Shown here: in pieces, positions 24,418 to 35,763 of the stretch
How positions within the stretch are numbered: the first letter of the stretch is position 1
Layout: every line of letters starts with the position of its first letter
NCBI GenBank assembly: GCA_001695595.3
Contig: MBPM02000012.1
Coordinates: forward strand, 248,001 to 312,000
Direction: 5' to 3'
DNA length: 64,000 bases
Source: Plasmopara viticola
Taxonomy: Eukaryota > Oomycota > Peronosporomycetes > Peronosporales > Peronosporaceae
The notes under the pieces: generated by a model
Database searches by the model: none
Told to the model about the DNA's origin: nothing
What the model saw: only the letters and a program-made list of their open reading frames with translations
Made by a program: the position numbers and the translations under genes

Positions 24418-25611
24418 CGATGTCCTTGCTTCGATTAATAATATGACTTCTACTTTTTGTCTCAATGAGTTTGTATTCCCTCATAGGATACGATCATCAG
24501 CACGAGTCTGCGAAAGAGCTGTGAGATCTACTTCACTTTTGTTTATACTGTAGTTTAGCTGCGCGCTTCATGACCTGATTCTCGCTAGTCTGAACCGAGG
24601 CTTTCGATTCCTTTAACTAAAGCTGAGCTTCATTTCTAGCAATTTCTGCAGACGTCGTCATCAAAACGGCCTCATCCTTGTCGTTTTTAGTGTCCACCAT
24701 GTCCACCTTACGTCAAGCTTTCTCGCTATGAGACAATTAGTCATCGCATGACGCATTCCGTTGCGACTCTAGATACCTACGCCAGCAAAGCCGGTGCTTC
24801 ACCCACACTTTTCCTGCTATGCTTAAGCGTCAGTCATTCTTCTGCTTCTAAGACGTAGGATCCGCTACTTGCAGCAACTCTTTCGATTGTACCATGCTTT
24901 TATCTTCTTATTGTTGAGCAAGGTTTGGTTGCGCGATCGTTGGGCGGTATCGTCCTCAAAGCTGATCAATGGTGTAGCAGTGATTTTCGAAAAGCTGTTC
25001 GGCAATGTCAACCACGCCGAAATTTACATTGTCGAAAATTTAATGTGCATTGATACAATCCACAGAGATTTGTGATTAAATTGTTTTAAAACAGGCAATT
25101 AAGGCGGAATCGTGTTATTGTGCAAATAAGGCACCAGTCAGGTAAATTCTTGTTCTGGCTAAATTTGCTAAATATTCCACTTTGGTTTTCCTCTCGTACG
25201 TAAGTTTGCATATACCGGAAGCATGCATAGACTTTCAGAAAACGCAGAGCAAATGTTGAAGCCGCAATACTGTAAAGCATCGAAAAATTAAAGAGATAGT
25301 TCAACATTATTTAACAAAGCTGTTTGGGAAGCGCTTCCGAAAATTAATTATCAAGCCTATGCAAAAGAAGTAGCCAAAGAAGATTCTAACACAATGGATC
25401 ATCGTTGTCTCCGGGCGGAGAGCGTACAGATTCGTCAAATTTATGAACCCTGTGCGCATAAACGGGTATTAATTAGAAGTTGAGGTGACAACAAACATGA
25501 TGATTATCATCATCAATCACACGATAATGCTGTTATTTTTGCTACAGATATATTAATTGATATGGTTTTGGTAAGTGGTATGCGCACCTTCATCTTTCTG
25601 CAGGTAGGTAA
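24418..25611. repeat. Spacer of inner palindrome, colinear with block R1
   Basis: This roughly 1.2-kb asymmetric spacer separates the inner arms. It is not symmetric itself but is colinear with about 3120-4320 of the left outer arm and its mirror (56.06-57.26 kb), apart from a roughly 190-bp segment that is flipped (25387-25582). Short open frames at 24869-25075 and 25086-25307 are remnants shared with 3925-4113. No intact gene is seen. Confidence 0.8.
25387..25582 (-). repeat. Invertible-looking 190-bp segment (orientation 2)
   Basis: This is the reverse-complement version of 4103-4288, lying in the spacer of the inner palindrome. The left boundary retains TAACA (25387-25391). On the right, the flank resumes at GCGCACCTT, the same word that follows the segment at 4290. 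It codes for nothing recognisable. Confidence 0.75.
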
Positions 25612-26289
25612 TTGCGGCCAAGCGTCCGTCGATAATTTAAGCTTTTAACGTGATGGTGTTACATAGTAGCACTAGTCGTGTCAACGCATGTGTGCTCGTG
25701 GCCACATTGTGAGAGGTGAGCCATTCTATGGGAGGGGGTACTAGATTACGAGTGGTAGCCATTTAGCACGATCGTAAAATACGGTAAATAGATATTGTGA
25801 TTGCATGCCAGTATACCAATATCTGGAACTTCTTTAGATGGTTTGTGGTCTAGTGCTTTTGCCTTTTGAAAGAATCAAAGTCCTGCTTCTTAAAACTCGA
25901 AAAACAACTTTTTGATAGTAACCCACTTGTCTTTACTCGGCTTTAACTCGTTACTACTGAGTAATTTGTTCGACTTTGTCGTATGGATATTTACAAGATC
26001 TTTTTATAATTTCAGAGAACCGCAATGATAGAGGAATCAGTCTTGAAAGGAATTCTGGTTAGCAATGATGAAACAACGGATGCTCGTTCATCTCATTTAG
26101 AAGCCGAAAGCGTCGTATTCGGTTAGATAAAATCATTTAAAAGGTATATTTAGGCACTTCTTCCGTCCGTATAAGAAGCGTGCACTGTGAATCATGTATG
26201 GCTTGACGAACAGACCGTACGTTTCAGCGCCCATTCCGAAACAAAATACCTCTTCCACAGAGCGAAATGAGCGCTCTGGACGATACTAA

Positions 26290-27021
26290 AGCTTCACAGC
26301 CAACGCCTCGCTCGAGAGAACGCGCGTCGACTTTGCAAAGTGTGGGGGGGTGCTGATGGCCAAGCAGGTTTGATCATAAAGGCTGGTACGACTCCAATCA
26401 CAACGGGAGAACAAAACACACTGTCTATACAGCAACTAGTGCTGTACCTCACTCTGCCGTGACAATAATAGTAAGACCAGATGCAAGTTATAATGCAAGC
26501 CTAAATGCAACAGATTACCGAGCATCCAAGTTTCTCATAGTATCGAGAGGTGGGCAGAAAAAAAGATACTCCTGTTGATCAAGGAAAATTTGGCAACGAC
26601 ATTGAAACACCTATGTTGGCAATAAAGGCACGTTAACAATTTCAAGTGGCGCTTGCCGACGTAGTACCTTCAGCTACAGAATCCCGAGTTAGTAGCAGAC
26701 GCCATGATGTGGTTCTGCGAGCACTTGCACGTCGAAGGCTAATCATTGACAGTCTTCACTGTTTATTACGTCTATCGTACGACAAGGCTTTTTACTACGG
26801 TACGATCCGCACAATCCAATTTGTCACCGACTATTTCCGCACCAAAGCTGACTATTTCCTACATTCTCGTGCTGCGATGCTCAAACCTCAATCATTCCTC
26901 TTGCCTACGATATAACATCCAATGCTCGCAGCTACTCCCTCGATTTTATCATCGCCTGTTTTTGCCAAAACCCTCATGGTTTTGTCGCTCAAGTCGCTAT
27001 GCTTTGTCTTTCCATGGCTAA
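26290..27021 (+). pseudogene. Gag-like retroelement remnant in block R3
   Basis: This is the R3 copy of the gag-like remnant, in plus orientation. The frame at 26646-26915 (89 codons) is identical over its first roughly 75 residues to the one at 58276-58545 in R4, but differs from its palindrome partner in R2 at several positions within the first 60 bases. A run of seven G sits at 26344-26350. There is no complete frame. Confidence 0.45.
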
Positions 27022-30000
27022 TTGATCGATAGTGTTGTTGCGTAGTCGTCTTTCAAAATGGGATTGTCACTGCTGTGGGCATGATGTATTTTCGAACATC
27101 ATTTCGATACTAGACTGACACATGGAAATTATTTTTGCCGGTGTCTTGGATAGTGATCAGTTCTATAAGCTTGCAGATAACAAGAGCCCGTGGTTACGGC
27201 CTTGTAGATAAAGAAGTATTACAAAAAGATGATGCAACTCAGTACATATAGGGATCTTGATTAGTCTTTTGTTGTTCGGAAAAAATCTTGGTGTGTTTGT
27301 CATCTTGGAGACTGCCACACAAAAAGATATAGTAATTTTATCGGGCTCTTTGCTCGAAAGCGGCGACTGAATATGTGTCAAATATAAGCTTGGATAGTGA
27401 GGCACCTAGTCAATCGTAAACAGGTTTGTTGACTTTACTTGCTCATTTTGTATCATTAAATTGACCAGCAAATTCTCGTAGCTTAGAATAAATTTATCAT
27501 TCATTCTATGAGTTTTCACAAAAAAAAATCAATTGTTTCTTCTGCCATGCTTTGAATCTAATTATACCGTTGCCGCATCCTCAACAATAATTGAACACCC
27601 ATCAATATAATTATTAGAATCGGTTTTCTTTCTTGCCGAAATCATATTTACGAAGTTGATTTTTATGGTCGTTTTGTCTGACTATGTTCTGACTGTTGCA
27701 CTATAGCGATGAATGTGGCTCCTCATAGCGATCATTAACATCTATAAGACTCGGGAAGCGATCATCTCAGTCGATAGATGCCGTATGTCTTGGTATTCTA
27801 TCACCATTAATAGTCCAAATTGTAAGAGTGAGTCGACGCCTGTGTGTTTTTACAATCTAATCAGTAGATAGTGATCGCACAAACGGCATTTTATCGTTGC
27901 AGCTCGTCTCTTTGATTTCAAATTATAAGTCTTCTTTACGGACGGAAAGATTCCTACTAAAGCAGTCAGCCTCATTTCTGTAATTCTTTTGAAGCTATTC
28001 AAATCATGGAGCAAACTCCTCAGTTACAATCGAATGTTGTGGCCATTAATCGCGCAAAACGAATGAGAGTCCCCATAGCCTCGAGTTTACGGTGCAGTGT
28101 AAGGTCTCATGTGTTGCTACAATTTGGAACAAATATCACGCCCGAATATTGTTTAGTAAAAATGTTCTTAAGAGGCCAAAAATCGTATATGGAGGTCGCA
28201 AATGTGTCACCTGTAGTGCGTTATAACGGCAAAAAATTACAAGAGCATAATCTTTATCACAGCGGTCTGTGATACGCATCCAAGATTTAAAATTTTGCGT
28301 CAGGCTTGTTGTCCAAGTGCGGCGGCTCAATGCGCATCAAATCTTAGCGTCGGTTAAAATACCTTCTAGCTCATCACAAACGACGTTGTTATATTCACTT
28401 GTTAGACCACATGGGACAACAATGGATGCTATTGCGCACCAGGTTTTTGCATGCTCAACACGTTGCACATGTCATACAGCTATTTGTCTATGAAAAGTCC
28501 GTTGCAATGCAAAAGGTTTATCACAAATACGTGCTACCAGTACTGGCAAAAAAGTTCCCGTAATATACAGCTTACTGTATAGGTGGTTAATACTACAAGC
28601 TTGATTTAAACAGATCCGAGTGTGACATTTTTGAACTTTGATAGCGCAAGTGGCAATGTATAGCTTGGTGATGTATGGCGTGGCAAGAGCACCACGAGGC
28701 TTTTGTCGATTAGAGGTCAAAGCTGGTCACCAATGCTCCTATCAGAGCTTTTGTGAGACATGCATAAATGCTACGCTGAGATGCTCTACAAAACGATAGC
28801 CTTGACTGAATTGATTCAATAATCAAGTTAAGTTGCCAAATATAAGTTTAATGATGGAGTCCAAAACTAGGTGTGGCACGTCATTCTTGAAATTGGGACC
28901 GGAAGAGACAGCACTTGGCACATACCAGGAATGGTACTTTTGGCCTTCTGCGACGGTGTTGATGCCGAGGGCCTACCAGCAAATATGACTCGCATATTCG
29001 CTGTGTGTCCAGCGTGTCAATTCTGGTCAAGTGTCAAGAAAGCGGACCTCTTTTTGGATGCGAGTGAGGCAGCAAATTTAAGCATAGCCGTTTGGAGCTT
29101 TTCTTGGAAAAGGTGATTTGCATCGAAACGTTCGGGCCTTTTGTGCAACATGTACTTTCTTATGCCCTTAAAGGACATGCTTTGTGGAGTCAAAGGCGAG
29201 TAGTCTTGACATTTTCATCTTAGAGGCACAGTAAATCGAATTATTCTTACACTTGAAGGGGTAGAGATAGTCCCATGATCAAAGGCAATAAGAAGGACAA
29301 AGTACTTGTTACTTACCTAATCTTTAAGCACTTTAAAAGTAGCCGTTTAGTCCTACATACATCCAACGCTGCTACACTGGCTTGTAACTAGACCTTGCGG
29401 CACAACATACAGAAATGTATGGATTATTTGGTCTGGTTCTTCACATAAATAGTTGTGGTATTCGTTGAGCTTCTGAGGATGTTTATTCTCGATCGCGACT
29501 CACTTCATGCCATCGTCAACGACATGCTTTTGTTAAAGTGTACAGGCAGCAAACAGACCGATAAATTTGTATTTGAATCTTGACGAATAAGATAGCCGAA
29601 GGTGGATTCCAAAGTTACGGTCAGAAGCCACGATCAAGTTGCTTGTTATCGGGTCTTTGTGACTTCATCTTTGTATACACTTACTAAAGAAGAATATACA
29701 TCCAATGGTCCTTGGAAACAGCGATATAAGCCGTCCAACCTAAGTGCCTCATTAGTGTCTTCCAAGACAACGTCATACAGCAGTAACGAGAAGCTTGGTT
29801 TTATTAAGACTAGGACTCGAGCGAGCAAATGATGTTAATATTGACGTAGTGTCGATACGCACATGTATACGACGCGAAGTATCGCGTCGAGACCGCCAAT
29901 CTGTTCAATAAATTGAAGGAAACACATGGCACGCATCGAGTAGTGCATAGAGTTTCGCATTGATAAGGAAAATATGTCGGAAAACGAGGATAGCCTTCGG

Positions 30001-31831
30001 CTACATACCAGTATCACTTTTTGACTTTTGTAAACAATAAGTCTTTTTGGTCGTAAAAAAATGCTTATATGGTCGTAGGCTAGTCAAGCTTAGATCTCAC
30101 TTCGTTTGCGGAACTTATACTGAAGCAGAATGAGATATTTATTGTAGAGTATATAGGGGCTTCGTTCAGTGGCAGAATATGACGCATCACAGACGACACC
30201 GAACCGTCATGTTCTGGATTAGACACAACCAGGATCGGTACTTAGAGCTGGCTTAGTCAGTCCCAATTGCTGCTTACGTGGCTTAGCCAGTTCCAACTGC
30301 TGCATTCGTAAACAATTAATTAGATTGATATAATTGTCTAAGTCTCTCTGGCCTGGCTAACTCTTGCCAGTACAATATGCCTGATGGCCATACTATATTC
30401 TAATTTTTGAATTTTTGTCTGCGTCGAAAAAATATCATATTGAATTAGTATACAGCCAAGTTAGTAGTGAACATGCACTCGAGCACTGTTTCCAAAGAAT
30501 TATGCAATCTTTTAACGTCTGTTTTCCGCGGTCTACACGAGTAAGGTCAAAGTCGTTGTACGAGTATGTCTTTTTATACGTTGTATGGGACCTAAATAAC
30601 TGCGTTAATCGATACTTCAAAGTCGCGGAAGTCTTTAGACCAAGACTGATAGTTTTATGAGCATACAGTCCGGAGTTCTCACCTATGGTCAATCTTATGT
30701 AGCTCTCTCCTTAGGGAAGAATTATCACCGATCGCCTGAGTCGAGTGCTACGTACATTGCACATCCCAATTTGCTGTTTTCCTCTGTATTAGTGTTAAAA
30801 ATTGGCGGCTGTGCCAGGATTGTGGCCTCGTATAGTGTAATCATAAGCGTGAACGATGCTCCACATACCATTCGATTTTTCGACACAAAATGTCGGCGAG
30901 GATAGAAAAATATCTTTTTCTTACCTGCGTTCGTCTCGAAAATATTGGAAAAAGCTTAAATGACGTTACGCTGCTCCTGTAGTAAAAGCCCCGCCATATC
31001 AAATAGTACGTATTTTCGGAATCAAAGCAGTTTTCTGGCGTACATCTTCACCAGGTGGCAGCACTAAAACTTGGGCTCGTGAGACTTCATCTTTGTATTC
31101 TTTTATACGAAAAGCACGAATCCGGCTGACCATTCATAGTCAAATTTTTATCCATACAAACAATGATTTTATTTGTGTCATCCAAGAGCGCTTAATCAAC
31201 CTTGGTATTTGCTGTCATTCTTGCGGCTTTATCAAAAGTGTTAGAAGTACACAAACTACCTCCATTTTGGCTGCACCCGATAAGTCGGTTACTGTCACCT
31301 CTCCAAAATAGGCCTTTTGTTCATTTCAGCCGGCAAAGTTCGTAGCTCTTGAGCGAAAATGACTAAACCCTTGTTATATTTGTGCTGCAAGAAAGTTTTT
31401 TTGCAAATGACACACATATTTAAGTGAAGATGTCGGTCAGCTCATCTTAGGTGGAAAAGCCGCCCCGACATATATATTGCACGTCAGTGCTCATTCATGT
31501 CCGCCAGGCTTCGAGATGGCCGAAGTTGTCCTGTTTGCAACAACATGGATATGTTGATCTTTCTCTTCCAAATAAAGACCACTCATATCATCGAAGGTCT
31601 TCATGCTCACTGTGAGTGGATTTGGTTTTTGCGGGGCATTAGCCTCAGGCGCTGACGTCATCAATGCGAACGACGCGGGCCTAATGTTTAAATTGATATA
31701 GAAGAACGTATTTATGGCTGAAAAGCGCCTTTAGACATGCAACGATCGCGTTGGGATCTTGTGCAATCAAATGTTGCACCCCCTCGGGTCCAATTAAGAG
31801 AAGTGTCAGCCAATTTTGTCATTTCCATATT
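26922..31831. other. Block R3 interval with decayed open frames
   Basis: Plus-strand frames at 28006-28272 (88 codons), 28269-28493, 28871-29116, 29602-29832, 30415-30660, 30657-30905 and 31093-31311 look like pieces of former coding sequence. They are joined by frame changes and stops and recur in R1, R2 and R4 with different breaks. I could not place them in a known family. The frames in R2 and R3 are identical only because the inner palindrome is young; no single continuous gene can be supported. Confidence 0.5.
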
Positions 31832-32239
31832 CCGTGAGGCAAATATGTGTATCGAAACGTCTTCATAAAGATTCAGTATTTGTGACTTGGGTATAGATTG
31901 ACTACAACTCACACCAAGGTTGCCGCCATGTATTGCTTAAAGATAGCGTGAATCTAGATCGCTGATTCCTTGCAAGCAATACGACTCGCAATTTACTATT
32001 TGCACGTCTTCAAGAGTCAGTAACAGTTATAAAAATGCAATAGAGCTCACCAACTTGAGTTCTCTCTTTTTGTAATGAAATGGCTGGAGTAGCCTTATTT
32101 ATAGTGCATTCGGAAGCATTTTTGTGATTCGCAATTACCATCTAAATACACGAACTTTAATACTAGTACAGCTAATCACCACGTGTAAACTTATAAACAT
32201 GTACAAAAAGCTTAGAGGAAACACATTAGCCGTACAAAT

Positions 32240-32760
32240 TGCTTGAAATAATGTACAAATTGCATCTACGTGGTAAGCTGTGTACAATGGCGTTTTTCTC
32301 TACCAGTATTGGCGGTGCGTATTGTCTTAGACCTTATGAATTGCAGCGGACTCTCAATACTCGGCGTAGCCGTATGACATTTAGTTGTTTCGGCATGTAT
32401 GCATTTAAAAGGTCCGAACATTCGAAGGTTACCCAAGCGGACAAGCGTGTGCATTCAACAATGCCGTTTGCGATGGGCTGGAAGGCTTACTAGCCGACGC
32501 TATTTTTAACACGCATCGAGTCTCCGCTTTTAAATAGCGGGCTTGACGAAAACGAAGGTGAAACCCGTTGTATGTTACAAATCACACTGCTAAAAAAGGC
32601 CGGTGTACTCTTGGCCGTGAGTCACTCTGCAGATCACACATCGTGTAATTTTTTATACAAATTTTGGCCGTTGAGGACCATACTTTGCGGCCGTTGGCTA
32701 CAAATTTGGGGCGTGCTTTTTATGCACCACCGAAGAATCGCATTGGCCATTCACATTACC
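32240..32760 (+). repeat. Diverged copy of the 21.4-21.85 kb segment
   Basis: Words such as GTAAGCTGT, CCAGTATTGGCGGTGCGTAT, TTGCAGCGGAC, CGTTTGCGATGGGCTGGAAGG and GTAATTTTTTATAC follow the same order as GTAAGCTGTATA, CCAGTACTGGTAGCACGTAT, TTGCAACGGAC, CGTTTGTGATGAGCTAGAAGG and GTAATTTTTTGCCG at 21460-21850. The copy is much older than the palindrome arms. Its start is shared with R4 up to the window end (63.86-64.0 kb). Relative to R3 it is inverted. Confidence 0.7.
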
Positions 32761-34302
32761 TGAAAATGGTGTAGTGTATTCAATCTGGGTTTAAAATTAA
32801 GAATCACAACCACCACATTTAAGCAGAGAACTTTCTTTATACTTTATCAAGTTTAAACAATGTGTGAAAACGATACTTTGACTAAGTCCATGAGCTCAAT
32901 GTTCGGTTAAACACTCTTAAAAATCAGAGACAGTTCAGATGTCTCGAGTTTGGCGAGCTCCATATCGATTGTGGGTAGGCGGCTGGCACCGTAAGAGACC
33001 TGACTGCTGGTTAAAGAATACGTATTGCTAAAGTTAATGTTCTTTTTCTGCTTAGGGCTGCAAATGACTCATGAGAACATAATGTAAACCTTGATCACAC
33101 CTATCTAGAACATTTTGTAAAGCGAGATATTTAAGCGGCTTTACAAGAAAGTATGGCGTACCTCTCCTCTACGATGTGCTTTACACGGACATGCGGCTCA
33201 CCTTGGTAATCAGCAAAATTTGAAGGTAGTGACTATAGTCTAGTCCTCAGGCTCTCGTCAGCTCCTGCACAAGTGGGCTCACCTTCCTTGTAAATTAGCT
33301 CGGCTAGTCGAGTTGAGTAACTTGAAGCGCTCAACACCCTTCCGGAGAGTGTGTATCGTATCCAAACTCTTCTCGACCAATCGAATTGCTGTAGTCCTAG
33401 CACACGCTGACCAATTTGCGGCTGGAGCTCCACAATAGATGCAACGGTGTGGCCGGCTGCTAAAAGTACACAGCTATGCAAAGTAAACAACCCCAAAGCC
33501 TTAATATTTGTATGACAATAAGGCATTTGGCACTTCTATAAGCCACGTTATGGTTGCCAGAGCTCTTCGTGGTTGAGTAAAGCTGGACTTTCTTTATGTA
33601 ACGGGTCGCTACATAAGGCCAAGCTTTTATGGCTTTCCGTAATAAGAAAAAGGCTAATCTGGTTCCTGGTGCATGATCATAGAAGAGACATAGTCTCTGC
33701 CTAAATTTTAATTCCGTTTAGTACATATAATAATTTTTTGGTTGGACATGAATACCGGGATAGATAATTGAACTTCAAGCTGCAATCTATTGCATTGATC
33801 AATTCCCGTCCGACTAGAAGTAGTGAATTGTCGTTCACCGATCGTCTTTTCAAATCTCTGAGATCCGCTGCTGTCGGACAAGTATCTCACTGCTCAGCCA
33901 GTTTGCTAAGTTATGTGGGTATGGATCTGGTATAATGCTCAAACAGTCACAGTTTTGAGATTTGGCCATTACGCATCTAAGAGCCTCTATTTTCAATCGT
34001 AGCTCATAGCAAGCCGACGTCAACGCCATGCTCTTACAAACTTGAACAGGGACTCAGACTGACCGATTGATTATACTTGCATCTCAATGAACGGAACCGC
34101 GGAGCTGGAAGAGAAGCCATGGCCAAGCGAGGAAAAATTAAGGTTCCTGTCGTCGTGTTAACATTAGGCTCTACCAACCAAACTTGTTTCTTGTTTAATG
34201 TCTTTGCTAATTTGCCATAGAACCCCTATCAGCTTGCAGAACAAATCAACTGATTCGCATCGCCATGATCATTACTGCGAAAATTATTACCATACAATTG
34301 CA
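32761..34302. other. Single-copy interval without a recognisable gene
   Basis: This stretch has no copy elsewhere in the window. The longest frame is 33233-33526 on the minus strand (97 codons), described separately. The rest holds only frames near 60 codons. I see no RNA gene or promoter I could defend. Confidence 0.5.
33233..33526 (-). other. Unassigned 97-codon open frame
   Basis: A continuous minus-strand frame contains a stretch AAGHTVASIVELQPQIGQRV and, near its end, STRLAELIYKEGEPT. Composition is protein-like and less AT-driven than the flanking frames, but I recognise no family. No signal peptide or dEER-type motif is seen, and the upstream frame is closed. It could be a fragment of an old gene or chance. 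Confidence 0.25.
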
Positions 34303-34314
34303 GCGCCTTTTAAT
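34303..34314 (+). repeat. Target-site duplication, left copy, of the LINE insertion
   Basis: GCGCCTTTTAAT here is repeated exactly at 35471-35482. The two copies immediately bracket the non-LTR element. Confidence 0.85.
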
Positions 34315-34374
34315 GTAATGTAATGTATTACGTTATCGCGTTGCCAAGTTATGCACGTGCTAGGCTCAGTCTGG

Positions 34375-35117
34375 CTAGTCCACGGCAATAGTGGTGTCCG
34401 CATACGTCGAGTCTCGTTCGGCGGGCAGTGCATCCAGCACCGAGGTCGTGAGGATCTTCCATTTCTTTCGGTCTTGTGTAAGGGTACGTACCACTTCGAG
34501 GTCTTGTGCTATCCGGAGTCGAAAGCCGGAGCCACGGGAAACAAGGTTGTGGTCGAGTGTTGAGGGGAGCGTGGTGCGGGGACGTCCGCGCCAATTTGCT
34601 GCGGTGGAGAAGAAGTGGGCACGCATCTGGAAGTCAGCTGGAATGTCGGGATTGCGGCGAAGTACATGGCCAAACAGGCGCCAGCGAGCTTGTGTCAGTC
34701 GTAGTCTCAGCGGCCGCTCATCACAAAGGTCGTAGAGTCTTGCATTCGAAATGTGTCGGGGGTAGCGATAGCCAAGAGCGTAGCGAAGCTGGCGGCGATG
34801 GAAACTCTCGAGACCGTGGAACTCTGACTTGGTAAGAGCCCAGGTGGCGCAGTTGTACAACAGAATCGGCAGGACGTAGGTGTTGTACAATCGAATGCGG
34901 TCTTGGGTAGGATGAGCGTGGGGCGGAGCCAGACGGACTAGAGGCGGTGAAGCGCGAGGGTGGCCAGGGACTTGCGTCGGGATATATCTTCAATATCGCC
35001 GAGGATTGTTCCGAGCTTCTTAGTGTGGCGACAGGTTTCTTCTCGGGCTCGGGCGTGTCGAGTGGCGCCCGACGGGTTGCAGTGGCGGCGGATTTTGGTG
35101 ACTTCGGTCTTGGCTTC
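34375..35117 (-). pseudogene. LINE ORF2 C-terminal part (after the RT catalytic core)
   Basis: Reading on the minus strand, KTEVTKI (about 35105), KKLGTILGDIEDISRR (about 35030-34985) and then the 171-codon frame 34890-34375, with YNTYVLPILLYNCATWAL, HRRQLRYALGY, RWRLFGHVLRR and RGRPRTTLP, follow the conserved tail of LINE-type reverse transcriptase proteins. The KLG box and the LYxxxVxPxLLYG-type box are both clear. A frame change near 34900 separates the two parts. The last frame is otherwise unusually clean, suggesting a fairly recent insertion. Confidence 0.88.
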
Positions 35118-35132
35118 GTTTTTTTTTTTTTC

Positions 35133-35320
35133 AGAGTTAAAAGGAAGTCAACAATGCGGTGCTCACCTCTATCGTAAATCTTGGTTTCTCGGAGGCCAAG
35201 GACATCGACGCGGTAGCGCCGGAGATCTTCGGAGAGTGTTTCGTGCTTCTTGCGCTTCGAACCTAGAGAATATACATTAAAGGAGCCAATCCGGATGCGG
35301 TTGGCGCGGTTAAGGTCGTG
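35133..35320 (-). pseudogene. LINE APE-type endonuclease, N-terminal fragment
   Basis: The minus-strand frame starts NRIRIGSFNVYSLG and continues to DLRRYRVDVLGLRETKIYD. It matches the N-terminus of apurinic-type endonucleases of LINEs (RIGTFNVRTL ... YxIDIxGLxET), including the first metal/active-site N and the E of the LxET motif. It ends in a lysine run encoded by the A tract where the internal deletion begins. Function is lost, since the remaining catalytic residues are absent. Confidence 0.82.
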
Positions 35321-35470
35321 GGAGGGGGTTTGGCCTGGTGCTGGAGACCGTCGCGACGAGGGTGAGACTCGTTAGAGACCTGCAGATGCCCGAGAGCACC
35401 TGCCCGAAGCGCGCGAGCATTTAGCCCCCGCGCTTGGAAGGAGGGCGTCACCCCAACCTTTTCCGAAAAA

Positions 35471-35482
35471 GCGCCTTTTAAT
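35471..35482 (+). repeat. Target-site duplication, right copy, of the LINE insertion
   Basis: This is an exact copy of 34303-34314 (GCGCCTTTTAAT), adjacent to the 5' end of the minus-strand LINE. Confidence 0.85.
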
Positions 35483-35763
35483 CAAATTCAATAGTGACAA
35501 ACTGGCTAGCAGCCCCGTATTCGCGCCTTGCCTATTTTGGTTGCTAAAGTTGCCACGTATACAATTTGTTGCATACGAAATAATTTACGTCGTCGAAAAT
35601 GTCGAAACGCAAAGTAGTTGTCTGCATCCATGACATCAGATCGATATACAGTAGACGCTGGTCATTTACCCTAGAAGCATATAATAATAGCATCTGACTA
35701 CCTGCAGATACCGATTATCAGATCCGATAAATATCTAGATCATTGATTCTTTGTGTATTCTCC

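Larger units (their letters stand above)
25612..31831 (-). repeat. Right arm of inner inverted repeat (block R3)
   Basis: This is the partner of 18199-24417. It starts at TTGCGGCCAAGCG, which faces CGCTTGGCCGCAA at the inner end of the left arm, and ends in CATTTCCATATT, shared with the other arm. Beyond 31831 the homology to block R4 (63.4 kb onward) continues, so the inner palindrome ends inside a longer repeat. About 26.64-27.65 kb resembles R4 and R1 more than its palindrome partner (see findings). Confidence 0.93.
34315..35470 (-). mobile_element. Internally deleted non-LTR (LINE) retrotransposon
   Basis: This 1156-bp, visibly GC-richer insertion lies on the minus strand between perfect 12-bp duplications GCGCCTTTTAAT. 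Its 3' end (left side) finishes in a short CATTA-type tandem tail, typical of non-LTR elements lacking poly(A). It keeps the first part of an APE-type endonuclease (about 35320-35133) and, directly across a run of A on the minus strand (about 35119-35131), the C-terminal part of the reverse transcriptase protein (about 35117-34375). Most of the endonuclease and the catalytic RT are missing, so the element cannot move on its own; it was probably mobilised in trans or deleted before insertion. Being single-copy, it postdates or escaped the palindrome duplications. Confidence 0.88.

Noticed and set aside
31600..31700. A GADVIN-like stretch in R3, considered as a fragment of IMP dehydrogenase or a related enzyme
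   Set aside because: The match is a handful of residues in a frame broken by stops, with no further family blocks around it.
34391..34735. Plus-strand frames of 109 and 114 codons (34391-34735, 34506-34835)
   Set aside because: They are antisense shadows of the LINE reverse-transcriptase tail, caused by its higher GC content.
35743..35763. Upstream TTG start for E1
   Set aside because: The family starts at the ATG encoding MRGAFFV, which gives a clean signal peptide; the upstream codons are not conserved in E3 or E4.
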